Source of the DNA: JAYRGC01 sp041908065
GTDB lineage: Bacteria; Pseudomonadota; Alphaproteobacteria; UBA9219
Length of the DNA stretch: 18,172 bases
Direction: 5' to 3'
NCBI GenBank assembly: GCA_041908065.1
Contig: JAYRGC010000015.1
Coordinates: 1-18,172 of the forward strand
Part shown: piece by piece, positions 1 to 8,059 of the stretch
Position numbering within the stretch: the stretch's first letter is position 1
How the letters are laid out: each line of letters opens with the position of its first letter
Translations under genes and position numbers: made by a program
Notes under the pieces: generated by a model
Told to the model about the DNA's origin: nothing
What the model saw: only the letters and a program-made list of their open reading frames with translations
Database searches by the model: none

Positions 1-8
1 CCATAAGG

Positions 9-48
9 TCTGGATTGCTTCGCCGCCAAGGGGCGGCTCGCAATGACG
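9..48 (+). repeat. REP-like palindromic repeat, copy 1
   Basis: This 40-bp unit recurs at 13260-13299 with a single mismatch (C/T at the eleventh to thirteenth base region). Its core is an imperfect palindrome: ATTGC, then GCCGCC-AAGG-GGCGGC, then GCAAT. It could therefore fold into a GC-rich hairpin with a closing outer stem. It lies upstream of the ABC exporter genes and next to another dispersed repeat at 61-90. It looks like a non-coding intergenic repeat of the REP or small-MITE kind. No transposase is visible beside it. Confidence 0.8.
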
Positions 49-60
49 GCGCTTGGTTGC

Positions 61-90
61 AACATTACCCACCCGTTTTGCGTAGAAGCC
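61..90 (+). repeat. Dispersed repeat with core CCGTTTTGCRTA, copy 1
   Basis: The core here is CCCGTTTTGCGTAGAAGCC. Related copies occur at 6681-6712 (+) and 13076-13107 (-). The shared pattern is an AC-rich lead, CCC, a two-base variable step, CCGTTTTGC, R, TA, a four-base AG-rich stretch and CC. It is not an obvious palindrome. All three copies lie in gene-free DNA, and two of them adjoin the palindromic repeat of 9-48 or its second copy. Function is unknown. Confidence 0.6.
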
Positions 91-160
91 TTTACAATCT
101 CGTTGCGCTGCGGCGTTATAGGCGCGCTCTAAGTGAGTGACAGAAAGGGATCAGTCGCGG

Positions 161-940
161 ATGCCGTCAGGTCTTTCCGATGTTCTTAAGAGTTTCGCGT
201 TGTGGCGCGTCGTCGTCTATATGGCGTGGAGCGACGTGCGCGCGCGCTATAGGCGCAGCGTGTTAGGGCCGTTGTGGATCACGCTGGGCACGGCGGTAGG
301 CGTGGTGGGGCTGGGCTTCATCTGGAGCGAGCTATTCCGCATGGAACGCGCCACCTTCATCCCATTGCTTACCGTAGGCTTGGTGCTGTGGCAGTTCATC
401 TCCGCCTGTCTGGTCGAGGCCCCGTCGGTGTTCGTTCGTCAAGCGGGCATGATCCGGAATCTGGATCTGCCGTTGGCCATCCATCCAGCCCAACTGTTGC
501 TGCGGCATCTTATAAATCTGGCGCACAGCGTCCCGCTTTTCTTCCTTGTCATTGTGATATTGGGCAGACCGGTCACGGCGGACATGCTTATGGCCGTTCC
601 GGCGTTTCTGCTGGTGACCGCCAATCTTTACTGGATGGTTTTGCTATTGGGGATGTTGGGCGGACGGTATCGTGATTTCGAATACATGGTGGCCATGATC
701 ATGCCGCTGTTGATGTTCCTGAGTCCGGTGTTGTACCGCCCGCAATCGCTGCCCCTGCTGGGGGATCTGATTTGGCTAAATCCGCTGGCGGCGATGATCG
801 AGATAGTGCGCTGCCCGCTTTTGGGCGAGGCCGCCCCGCATTTCCTGTATCTGATAAACTTCGGACTGTTGGCGGCTGGGGGGGGCGTCACGCTGCTGCT
901 GTTCAACGCCAAACGCAAACGCATCGCCTTTTGGGTGTAA
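161..940 (+). CDS. ABC-2 type polysaccharide/O-antigen export permease
   Basis: Membrane permease of a Wzm/KpsM-type exporter, expected to move a polysaccharide or lipid-linked glycan across the inner membrane. The protein has 259 residues and about six hydrophobic segments. A basic amphipathic N-terminus precedes the first one (RARYRRSVLGPLW around residues 27-39). The C-terminal WLNPLAAMIEIVR segment matches the family's NP-containing motif. I chose ATG 161 because AAAGGGA lies 10 nt upstream. An in-frame GTG at 137 lacks a ribosome-binding site. The ATPase gene begins two bases after the stop, so the pair is cotranscribed. The exported substrate cannot be told from the sequence. Confidence 0.88.
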   Translation: MPSGLSDVLKSFALWRVVVYMAWSDVRARYRRSVLGPLWITLGTAVGVVGLGFIWSELFRMERATFIPLLTVGLVLWQFISACLVEAPSVFVRQAGMIRNLDLPLAIHPAQLLLRHLINLAHSVPLFFLVIVILGRPVTADMLMAVPAFLLVTANLYWMVLLLGMLGGRYRDFEYMVAMIMPLLMFLSPVLYRPQSLPLLGDLIWLNPLAAMIEIVRCPLLGEAAPHFLYLINFGLLAAGGGVTLLLFNAKRKRIAFWV

Positions 941-942
941 CC

Positions 943-1680
943 ATGTGCGCCGAACTTACGTTTAACGACGTGACCATCCAGTACCCCGTTTATAACAGCC
1001 GGAGCATGTCGCTACGAAACCAAATAGTGCGGATAAGCACGGGCGGGCGCATCGAAAGCGAAGCCGGACAAGTGCATTTGGTGACCGCGTTGCGTAACGT
1101 CAGCTTCAGCCTCAAGGACGGCGACGCGGTGGGGCTTGTCGGCCACAACGGCGCGGGCAAAAGCACGCTGTTGCGGACGATGGCGGGGGTATATTCTCCC
1201 GTCCGCGGCGAGGTAAGGCGGCAAGGGCGCGTGGCCACGGTGCTGGAGCTGGGAACCGGAATGGATCCCGAGCTTTCGGGATACGAAAACATAGTCCGCA
1301 TGTCGATGTTGTTGGGGCTGGGCAAGGACGAGATAAAGGCCAACGCCAAGGAAATAGAGGAGTTCACCCAACTGGGCGACTTCCTGTCGCTGCCGGTGCG
1401 GACGTATTCGTCGGGCATGGCAACGCGGCTTATGTTCGCCGTGGCCACGTCGACCAAGCCCGACATATTGCTGGTCGACGAGATGTTCGGAACCGGAGAC
1501 GCCGAATTTCAGGTAAAAGCGCGGGAACGCATGGTCGGGCTGATCCGCTCGGTCGGCATCTTCGTCTTCGCCTCCCACAGCAACGAGCTGGTGGAGCAGT
1601 ACTGCAACCGCTTTTTCCGCCTCGAACACGGCGCGCTGCGCGAAGTGGAACGCGGCGAAATCGCCTCCAGCCGGAATTAG
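943..1680 (+). CDS. ABC transporter ATPase for polysaccharide export (Wzt/KpsT type)
   Basis: Nucleotide-binding subunit that powers the permease encoded just upstream. The 245-residue protein shows the Walker A motif GHNGAGKST (67-75), signature YSSGM (155-159), Walker B ILLVDE (175-180), GTGD (183-186) and the switch histidine H212. The N-terminal extension of about 50 residues before the ABC core is typical of polysaccharide exporters. It ends soon after the core, so it lacks the C-terminal carbohydrate-binding domain of long Wzt proteins and is nearer the KpsT or short-Wzt form. ATG 943 starts two bases after the permease stop. A longer reading frame back to 772 only overlaps the permease gene and is rejected. 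Confidence 0.9.
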   Translation: MCAELTFNDVTIQYPVYNSRSMSLRNQIVRISTGGRIESEAGQVHLVTALRNVSFSLKDGDAVGLVGHNGAGKSTLLRTMAGVYSPVRGEVRRQGRVATVLELGTGMDPELSGYENIVRMSMLLGLGKDEIKANAKEIEEFTQLGDFLSLPVRTYSSGMATRLMFAVATSTKPDILLVDEMFGTGDAEFQVKARERMVGLIRSVGIFVFASHSNELVEQYCNRFFRLEHGALREVERGEIASSRN

Positions 1681-1698
1681 GGGGACTTAATAACCTGT

Positions 1699-2388
1699 TC
1701 AGTCGCCCTTATTCCCGATCAGCTTGTAAACCAAAGCTCCGGCGACGCCGCCGACTATGGGAGCTATCCAGAAAAGCCACAGCTGCGCGATGGCTTCTTC
1801 TCCCGCGAATATGGCCACTCCGGCGCTGCGGGCCGGATTGACCGAGGTATTGGTGACGGGGATGCTGATAAGATGGATGAGCGTCAAGGCCAGGCCGATG
1901 GCGATAGGGGCGAAGCCGGCGGGAGCGCGCTTTGCAGTAGCCCCCATGATGATGAGAAGGAACATCATCGTCATAACCACTTCGGTGACGAACGCCGACA
2001 ACATGGAATATCCGCCCGGGGAACGTTCGCCATATCCGTTTGAAGCGAAGCCCGCCGAAGCGTCAAAACCCGCCTTGCCGGTGGCTATCAGATAAAGGAC
2101 GGCTCCGGCGACGATGCCGCCCGCGACCTGAGCCGCGATGTAAGGCAAGAGCTTGGAGGCTGGGAAACGCCCGCCGGCCCACAACCCGATGGAAACCGCC
2201 GGATTCAAATGGCAGCCGGAAATTGGTCCGATGGCGTAAGCCATGGTTAAAACCGTCAAGCCGAAAGCGAACGACACGCCCAAAAGTCCGATGCCGACAT
2301 CGGGAAAAGCGGCGGCCAAAACCGCGCTGCCGCACCCGCCCAAAACCAGCCAAAAAGTTCCGATAAACTCAGCCGCATAGGTTTTCAT
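1699..2388 (-). CDS. aqpZ: Aquaporin Z, water channel
   Basis: Inner-membrane channel of the MIP family. The 229-residue protein has both NPA half-helix motifs (NPAVS at 62-66, NPARS at 184-188) and six hydrophobic segments. The likely selectivity-filter residues match the water-specific pattern: F42, H172, T181 and R187. The stretch SIPVTNTSVNPARS is essentially that of E. coli AqpZ, as I recall it. The start is set by GGAGGG at 2395-2400, just upstream of ATG 2388. An in-frame extension to 2535 has no support. The gene converges on the ABC ATPase gene with 18 bp between the stops and is probably monocistronic. Confidence 0.94.
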   Translation of the reverse strand: MKTYAAEFIGTFWLVLGGCGSAVLAAAFPDVGIGLLGVSFAFGLTVLTMAYAIGPISGCHLNPAVSIGLWAGGRFPASKLLPYIAAQVAGGIVAGAVLYLIATGKAGFDASAGFASNGYGERSPGGYSMLSAFVTEVVMTMMFLLIIMGATAKRAPAGFAPIAIGLALTLIHLISIPVTNTSVNPARSAGVAIFAGEEAIAQLWLFWIAPIVGGVAGALVYKLIGNKGD

Positions 2389-2559
2389 GGCTCGCCCTCC
2401 GCATGATTGGGAAAAGTCGTCGCGAGCGAAACGATGGCATGATTCTTGTGCGAAGACAACGCAAAGCCAAAACCCGCCGCAGTTCAAGCCTCGCCCCACA
2501 CCGCGCGGTTGAAATCGCCGCCGCGAAAGAAGCATATTTCCTGATACGCAATTGTTTTA

Positions 2560-2635
2560 TGGCGTCCCCTACGGGATTCGAACCCGTGTTACCACCGTGA
2601 AAGGGTGGTGTCCTAGGCCTCTAGACGAAGGGGAC
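2560..2635 (-). tRNA. tRNA-Glu (UUC)
   Basis: On the minus strand the 5' acceptor GTCCCCT (2635-2629) pairs with AGGGGAC, followed by discriminator G and an encoded CCA ending at 2560. The anticodon stem CCACC/GGTGG closes the loop CTTTCAC, which gives anticodon TTC. The T arm contains GGTTCGAATCC. The total is 76 nt with all arms present. A weak promoter-like pair (TTGATT near 2702-2707 and TTTAAT at 2678-2683, minus strand, 15-bp spacing) lies upstream, but the spacing is poor. Confidence 0.96.
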
Positions 2636-3023
2636 GCGGGATGGAATCCGGCGACGTTTTTCGACCGAGGCCGGACAATTAAACCAGACTGCGCGGCGAA
2701 TCAACCGGAAAACCTCTATCGCAGGAAATAAGCCGTTTCTTTGATGTCGCCAAGGCGTTTCCATTAGCCCATCGAAGTCCCCTTCGACTGGCTCAGGGAA
2801 CTTCAACGGATTCTGGAGAACGGCGGGCAGGGTGATGAAAATAAACCAATAATTTTTAGTAACACATTGACATTCAAATGATTTTAAATAACGGCAACGA
2901 AAAATTAACCGTATTAATTAGCCGTTTTTAAAGTCATGGGTAGTATCATGCGTATTGCATTGCGGGATGCGGCCATATTTCGGCGGCGTTCGATATTGAA
3001 TCATTCAAGAGGGAGTCGTTTTC
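2636..3023. other. Gene-free region between tRNA-Glu and sciP
   Basis: No credible coding frame. At about 2778-2801 there is an imperfect palindrome (CCTTCGACTGGCTCAGGG), a common type of dispersed bacterial repeat. Only one copy lies in this window. From about 2840 to 2960 the DNA is very AT-rich, which fits a promoter region for sciP. It contains TTGACA at 2867-2872 without a well-spaced -10, and TTAA tetramers at 2884, 2905 and 2914. Confidence 0.5.
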
Positions 3024-3362
3024 ATGAGCAAGAAATCCTCGGCTATTTTGGGCGACGGCGAAAAAGTCCGTATCGTCCGTCCTTCCGGCGCTTCTTCTGA
3101 TCTGGAACGGCTTCCCCCTGCGGGCATGACAAGGTGGGTGATGCGCCGCAAGGCTCAGGTCGTGGCGGCGGTTCGCAACGGATTGCTGTCCTTCGAGGAG
3201 GCGTGCCAAAGATACCGCCTGTCCGAGGAGGAATTCAAATCGTGGATGGCTCTTATGGATAGGCACGGGGTGCGCGGCCTGAGAGCTACTCGCGCGCAAC
3301 AGTATCGCGGCGGCGCGACAGACGCAGCAGCCCACGCTATGGCTGCAGGCGGGGCGGAGTAG
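3024..3362 (+). CDS. sciP: CtrA inhibitor SciP (DUF1153)
   Basis: Small helix-turn-helix protein. In Caulobacter, SciP binds the cell-cycle regulator CtrA and blocks its activation of target promoters. The central region (about residues 35-98: MTRWVMRRKAQVVAAV, then GLLSFEEACQRYRLSEEEF, then DRHGVRGLRATRAQQYR) is the DUF1153 signature. The 112-residue protein is longer than the roughly 93 of Caulobacter SciP because of an Ala/Gly-rich tail. GAGGGAG at 3009-3015 fixes the start at ATG 3024. Its last 26 bp overlap the 3' end of the convergent penicillin-binding protein gene. The AT-rich upstream DNA suggests its own regulated promoter. Confidence 0.92.
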   Translation: MSKKSSAILGDGEKVRIVRPSGASSDLERLPPAGMTRWVMRRKAQVVAAVRNGLLSFEEACQRYRLSEEEFKSWMALMDRHGVRGLRATRAQQYRGGATDAAAHAMAAGGAE

Positions 3363-6300
3363 CGGAGTCTGCCTTCCTGATCAGGGGAGAGAAAACAGGT
3401 TCCAGCGACTTCAGCATCTGCGCCGACAGCGCGCTGGTGAATACGTAATCCTCGGCCTCCTCGCCTTCGACGTGCGCCGTGACGGTTCCGAAAAACCGCT
3501 CTCCGATAAAGAAGGCGATGGTTCCGGTGCGATTGACTACCCGCGACGATATAAGCCTGCCTCCGGCCCCGAATTCTTCGTAGCGATGATCTCCGGTTCC
3601 GGTCTTGCCGCCTATCTTGATCGGATTCCCATCGGCGTCCTTATAAGCCCCGTTCAACCGCTTGGCCGTGCCGTTTTCCACCACGCCTATCATCGCCTCT
3701 CGCGCCACTTGCGCCACCGCCTCGTCCAGCACGCGCTCGGATCTTGCCCCGCTTTTATCGGGAGCGAGAGCGGTTTCATAAGGGGTGTTTTCGGCCAAGC
3801 GCAGCTTTTCGAAACGCAAATAGGGTTTTTTAACGCCGTCGTTTAGCAATATGCCGACCAGCTCGGCCAACGCCCCGGGCTTGTCCGCCGAGCTGCCGAT
3901 GGATGTCGCCAAACTGGGAACCAGCTTGTCGAAGGGATAGCCCAACCGCGACCAGCGTTCGTGGATGCGGACGAAGGCGTCGGCTTCGAGAAGAATCCGG
4001 ATGCGAGTGTCCTGCGCCCCTCGCATGCGGGGATGGAAAAGCCACGAATAGCTTTCCAACCGAATTTTCTTGCTGACCGTCATTATCTCGTTGCGCGAGG
4101 CTCTGGGGTTGGCCTGAATGTACGATACCAACCACAGCTCCAGCGGGTTTATTCCGGCGATATAGCCCTTGTCGGCCAGATTATAGCGATCCGCCGGATA
4201 ATCGCGGAACAGCTTGCTTAGCCTTTGATCGTCCAGCTCGGCGAAGGCCGGGTTCTTCCGCATATACGCGACGTACTGACCGTAACCCGCCTGCGGACGC
4301 AGCGATCGGAAAAGTATGGTACGGGCGGTAGCCCCTTTGCGCGCCTTGGCGGTGATTTTCTCCAAGGCGTTATCCGGCGACAATCCCGAATAGTCGTTGA
4401 TATAGCGGTTGAGAAAAGTCCCGCCCTCCTTTTCCGCATACCGCTCCAGATACTCCTTGCGAGCCGGATTGCTTCGGTCGCCCAATATCTCCTGCTTGGT
4501 CTGCGATCCTTGGGAAATGGTGTAGTTCACGATGTCGCGCATCAGCCGCACAAACACCAGATTGACGGAATCCCGCATCGCTTCGCGCAGATCCATGACG
4601 CGCCCGTCCTCGCGTTTTTCGAAGTTGACGAAGGTGTGCGCCCCGCCTCCGGTGAAAAACGTCTCGTAGGGGCTGGCCGAATATTTGCGATCCATCGCCG
4701 CTTCCAGCATCTCCCGCAACGTCGCGGCGGGATTGGCGGACAGCCAAGTGGTAGCCCACGAGGTCAGAACGTCGGGAGCCTCCTCGGCCAGATCCTTTAA
4801 ATCCTCGATCGCTAAACCGGAATAGCGGCGATGCAGCTCCCACACGATTTCCAGATAAGTGACGAGCGTCCTCAGCTTGGCGGTGGAGCCGAGATCCAGC
4901 TTCACTCCTTCGTTCATGTCCAAAGGCGCGTCGATGTTGTCGCCTTGCACGCGAAGGCGGTTGCCATCTCCGCCGCGTTCGTACAGCACCACGCTCCATC
5001 TGATGCGCGAAGGGTCGTTCTCCGGCTTTAACAGGCGAAAGCCGTAAAGTCCGATGGATTCCACGAACTCGCGCTCTCCCATCCGGCCAAGGAATTGGGC
5101 GAGTTTTTGCTGCGCCTCGCCGTCCAACGTGCTGACGACCGACATGTCGAGGCGGTCGAGTTCGTAAAGGTTTTTCAACCCCAGCTTGGACAAAAGCCGT
5201 GTCCGCAAAGCGTTGACGGCCTTTTGCTCGATAAACGGGCGTTGCGCGGCCACGGGAGCCTCGGGCAGGAACCGCAGTTTTTCGGCTCCGGTGGCTTCGG
5301 CCAATTGCCACGAAATGACGTTGGTCGAAGCCATCTGCGCCAAGGTCTCGTTTATCAGCTTGTCCAAGGCTTTCCTGTCCGACAGAAGGTAATAGGTCGG
5401 ACGGCGTTGCGAGAGTATCAAGGCCAGAGCCTCGCGGTACGCCGCCGCTTTCACTCGCAGAGACTCCCTATCGGTTTCCGGCAGATTAAGGGCGGTGATG
5501 GCCTCGGACAGGTCGCGCCCGAACCATGCCCACAGCCCGTCGCCTATGCCGTTGACCTCGCCGAAACCCTGCCTCGCGCTGAGAGGGGTGCTGTTCAGGT
5601 ATTCCAACGCGATGCGCTCGCGGGCGGCTCTGGTGTCGGGACCGTCCAGATACACCCGCATGCTGGCCGAGGCTATTTGCCGCAGTTTTTCCACCGCGTC
5701 GCCGGTTTGCCCGTTGGGAGAAAAGCGGAATTTTTCTATTTGGGTGGCCAGCGTGCTGCCGCCGCCGACGTTGAACGCGGGCGTGATTTTCTGCGCCAAA
5801 TGTCCGACGGCGGCGTAAAGAAAGCGATCCCATTCTATGACCGGATTGCGCGTCGTAGGCCCGGACTTCAACAGCTCACGGTTTTCTATGTGCAAAAGAG
5901 TCGTCACCAACAAAGGCGGAACGGACGCGAAATCGGCGAACACTTTCGAAGGATAGGAAGCGGAATAAAGCGGTTTGCCGTCGCGGTCGTAAAGGGCTAA
6001 GCCCGCCGTGGTTTTGGCGCGATAGATGGGATAAAGCCCTTCGTCCAACAACCAGTCGTAACGCGGCGAAGCGCGCATTTGTTGAGTAACGGTATAGCCG
6101 TCGGCCCCCAACGCCTTGGTGAAAAACGGCAGATAGCTGTAGCCGAGGCGTTGGTTGTACGGCCCGTCGGACGGCACGGTTATTTCAGGGTTCGGTCCGT
6201 CCTTCAGCTCGAAACCGATTTCCGAGGCCAGCTTGGACAGATAATCGGCTTGCAGCTTGGAAGTCAGCATTTCCTGCCAAGCGAAGAATCCCAGCATCCC

Positions 6301-6420
6301 GCCGAAGCCGAAGAACATGGCTATGGGAACCAGCCACAACGTCTGCGGTATCCGCATGCGATAAGGCCTGTACGCCTTGGCGGGCGACGCCTTTCTCTTG
6401 CGTGGTTTGGAGGATCTCAC
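3337..6420 (-). CDS. Large class A penicillin-binding protein (GT51 plus transpeptidase)
   Basis: Inner-membrane murein synthase with a basic cytoplasmic tail (1-24), one transmembrane helix (about 25-48), a GT51-like domain (about 130-320) and a penicillin-binding domain (about 425-1005). The transpeptidase triad is complete: S512-T-A-K515, S618-V-N620 and K939-T-G941. The GT51 part keeps the Glu of the first motif (IEN, E179), GGGSTLATQ (219-227) and ALEYLNS, but ED has become EN and the expected second catalytic Glu reads as Q248 (KLRQ). At 1027 residues it is longer than a usual PBP1, with about 300 extra residues between the SxN and KTG motifs. GTG 6420 is chosen because it keeps the basic tail; ATG 6357 is an alternative. 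It is alone on its strand here. Confidence 0.88.
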   Translation of the reverse strand: MRSSKPRKRKASPAKAYRPYRMRIPQTLWLVPIAMFFGFGGMLGFFAWQEMLTSKLQADYLSKLASEIGFELKDGPNPEITVPSDGPYNQRLGYSYLPFFTKALGADGYTVTQQMRASPRYDWLLDEGLYPIYRAKTTAGLALYDRDGKPLYSASYPSKVFADFASVPPLLVTTLLHIENRELLKSGPTTRNPVIEWDRFLYAAVGHLAQKITPAFNVGGGSTLATQIEKFRFSPNGQTGDAVEKLRQIASASMRVYLDGPDTRAARERIALEYLNSTPLSARQGFGEVNGIGDGLWAWFGRDLSEAITALNLPETDRESLRVKAAAYREALALILSQRRPTYYLLSDRKALDKLINETLAQMASTNVISWQLAEATGAEKLRFLPEAPVAAQRPFIEQKAVNALRTRLLSKLGLKNLYELDRLDMSVVSTLDGEAQQKLAQFLGRMGEREFVESIGLYGFRLLKPENDPSRIRWSVVLYERGGDGNRLRVQGDNIDAPLDMNEGVKLDLGSTAKLRTLVTYLEIVWELHRRYSGLAIEDLKDLAEEAPDVLTSWATTWLSANPAATLREMLEAAMDRKYSASPYETFFTGGGAHTFVNFEKREDGRVMDLREAMRDSVNLVFVRLMRDIVNYTISQGSQTKQEILGDRSNPARKEYLERYAEKEGGTFLNRYINDYSGLSPDNALEKITAKARKGATARTILFRSLRPQAGYGQYVAYMRKNPAFAELDDQRLSKLFRDYPADRYNLADKGYIAGINPLELWLVSYIQANPRASRNEIMTVSKKIRLESYSWLFHPRMRGAQDTRIRILLEADAFVRIHERWSRLGYPFDKLVPSLATSIGSSADKPGALAELVGILLNDGVKKPYLRFEKLRLAENTPYETALAPDKSGARSERVLDEAVAQVAREAMIGVVENGTAKRLNGAYKDADGNPIKIGGKTGTGDHRYEEFGAGGRLISSRVVNRTGTIAFFIGERFFGTVTAHVEGEEAEDYVFTSALSAQMLKSLEPVFSPLIRKADSATPPRLQP

Positions 6421-6604
6421 TGTTGCCGCCGCGTTCCGAGAGCCTGTTCGATGTGTCGCGTCTCCGAAATGCCTTAACAGGCGGCATTTTGGGGTAGTCG
6501 CAACTTAACCTGTGTACGCCGCGCGTGGAAGTTTGCAAAGACTGAAATTAGAGGCTCCTTCTGAAAACCGGTGGGTAGAGAATCGCGCGCGCTCTCAGCA
6601 ATCA

Positions 6605-6644
6605 CGGTCTGTTCCTCCCCCTAAGAAGGGGGAGGAACAGACCG
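6605..6644. repeat. Perfect inverted repeat, 17-bp stem and 6-nt loop
   Basis: The left arm CGGTCTGTTCCTCCCCC (6605-6621) is the exact reverse complement of the right arm (6628-6644), with loop TAAGAA. No T-run follows on either strand, so a simple intrinsic terminator is unlikely. The arm's purine/pyrimidine asymmetry and perfect symmetry suggest a mobile palindromic intergenic element. Only this copy is in the window. Confidence 0.85.
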
Positions 6645-6680
6645 CGCCAACGGGCAGAACGTCGCCCCACCCGTGACAAA

Positions 6681-6712
6681 AACCAACTGCCCGCCCGTTT
6701 TGCGTAAGAGCC
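6681..6712 (+). repeat. Dispersed repeat with core CCGTTTTGCRTA, copy 2
   Basis: Core GCCCGTTTTGCGTAAGAGCC, matching 61-90 and the reverse complement of 13076-13107. It lies 30 bp from the end of the glycosyltransferase gene and about 35 bp from the hairpin at 6605-6644. Confidence 0.6.
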
Positions 6713-6742
6713 AAATTTGATCATCAGCGAATTACCTTAAGC

Positions 6743-7915
6743 CTACGGGCAAAATGTTTTCAACAATTTTTCGTTCAGGCTTCCCCATTCGTAATCCTTC
6801 ATCGCCTCGGCTACGGCTAAAGCCTTGCGGCGTTCCTCGGCGCGGTTGGTATAGACGCGCTCCATCGCTTCCAAAACCTCGTCCGCTTCCGTTTCTCCCC
6901 AATCCTCGACGCTTTCCATACCCGCCGACGGTTTGACCGGACGTTGGTGTCTGAACGCGCCGCAACCCAGCAAGTCCGCCAGATCGCGTTGTCCGGTGTT
7001 GTTGGAAACGTAGGTGGGAATCCCGCAGGCCATGGCCTCCATCGCTACCAAATTAGTCCCGCCCTCGCAGCGATTGGGGAAGACGGCCATGTCGCATTCG
7101 TTGAGTACGAAGGGCATCAGCATGTTGGGGGTATAAGGAAGATCCACGAAACTTCCGGCGGGCAATCCCTCGCTCGACAGCCATGCTGCTATTTTTAATC
7201 CCTGCTGCGGAACCAGCTCCGGCAGGCCGCGGCAATTTCCCGCCGCCGCGAAAGGGGCGGGATCTTGCGGCAACATGTTTTGCCAGCACGTCACCAGCAA
7301 AGCGTCGTCATGGCGTTCGCGGAAACGGCGAAATGCCGCCGTCACTATGTCCTGCCCCTTGCGGAATTCGAACTTGCCGCCTGAGAAAACCACGAAGCGG
7401 TTGCTCCATAAACCCGAAGCCGGAGCCGGACGGAAAAGGCTGCCGTCCACGCCTTGGTAGCGGAGATGCACGGGGCCTATGTCGAGATCTTTCAGAAATT
7501 GCTCGTTCCAACGCGAGATGGCGATGAACATATCGTAGCTTTTGGCTATTTCCCGCGCATGGGGGCTGAACGCTTTATGCTCGATGGCGGCGCATCCGAC
7601 GTTAGGGCGTCCGCGAACGCGATCCTGTCCCGCGAATCCGGCGCAGTTATTCCCGACCGCGTGCAACGCCGGATGGTTAAAGGCCAAAGTCTCCGAAGGA
7701 TTGTCGCGCATCGCCCCCGAAATCTTGCGCGCCAGATCCACGATAGGAGCCAGCCTTATTTGCGTCATGGCGGGCAGCATCATCGCCCCCGGCTGATGCG
7801 TGGGAACCACGCGCTCCCCGCCGCGCCGCAAAAACTGCAAGACTATCTGCAGCCCATAGATGCCATATCCGGATATGGTGGATAACGCCCAAGTTATTGC
7901 CAAAGGTTCGGACAA
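6743..7915 (-). CDS. Glycosyltransferase, GT4 (group 1) type
   Basis: Predicted GT-B fold enzyme that transfers a sugar from a nucleotide-sugar donor, probably to a surface glycan or glycoprotein. The 390-residue protein starts with a Rossmann-like strand and glycine loop (ITWALSTISGYGIYG, 7-21). The donor-binding half has FSGGKFEFRKGQDIV (177-191) and EGGTNLVAMEAMACGIP (284-300), the region of the EX7E motif, here with eight residues between the two Glu. The start is TTG 7915: a TAA lies in frame five codons upstream, no ATG occurs before residue 45, and AAGAAG lies 8 nt before it. The acceptor is unknown. It is a lone minus-strand gene. Confidence 0.82.
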   Translation of the reverse strand: MSEPLAITWALSTISGYGIYGLQIVLQFLRRGGERVVPTHQPGAMMLPAMTQIRLAPIVDLARKISGAMRDNPSETLAFNHPALHAVGNNCAGFAGQDRVRGRPNVGCAAIEHKAFSPHAREIAKSYDMFIAISRWNEQFLKDLDIGPVHLRYQGVDGSLFRPAPASGLWSNRFVVFSGGKFEFRKGQDIVTAAFRRFRERHDDALLVTCWQNMLPQDPAPFAAAGNCRGLPELVPQQGLKIAAWLSSEGLPAGSFVDLPYTPNMLMPFVLNECDMAVFPNRCEGGTNLVAMEAMACGIPTYVSNNTGQRDLADLLGCGAFRHQRPVKPSAGMESVEDWGETEADEVLEAMERVYTNRAEERRKALAVAEAMKDYEWGSLNEKLLKTFCP

Positions 7916-8059
7916 GACGGAAACTTCTTAGGTTGGAGTTGCGAGCGGCGGGCGCGGGGCGGCCATTTTCCTTCCCCAATAGTTAATGAAAAGTAAATGT
8001 AAAATGTTACGGATAAGATTTTGCTTATATTTAGTCGCGCGCTCAGGATAATCTTTCAC

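Larger units (their letters stand above)
6421..6742. other. Gene-free region with hairpin and dispersed repeat
   Basis: This gap lies between the penicillin-binding protein start and the glycosyltransferase stop, both on the minus strand. No coding frame is convincing. It holds the perfect 17-bp-stem hairpin at 6605-6644 and copy 2 of the CCGTTTTGC repeat at 6681-6712. A promoter for the penicillin-binding protein should lie at its left end, but I see no clear -35/-10 pair. Confidence 0.6.

Noticed and set aside
772..942. N-terminal extension of the ABC ATPase back to 772
   Set aside because: It lies wholly inside the permease gene in another frame; ATG 943 gives the normal family start.
2403..2600. 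Plus-strand reading frame through the aqpZ leader and tRNA-Glu
   Set aside because: It runs through the tRNA gene; its ending is a translation of the tRNA's reverse strand.
2867..2890. sigma-70 promoter for sciP at TTGACA
   Set aside because: The only -10-like hexamer (TAAATA) is 12 bp away, too close for a working promoter.
2884..2917. CtrA-type binding site upstream of sciP
   Set aside because: TTAA tetramers are present but the best pair is spaced by 5 bases rather than the canonical 7, in DNA where TTAA is expected by chance.
4370..5311. 313-residue minus-strand frame inside the penicillin-binding protein gene
   Set aside because: An Arg-rich shadow frame of a well-supported gene with clear transpeptidase motifs.
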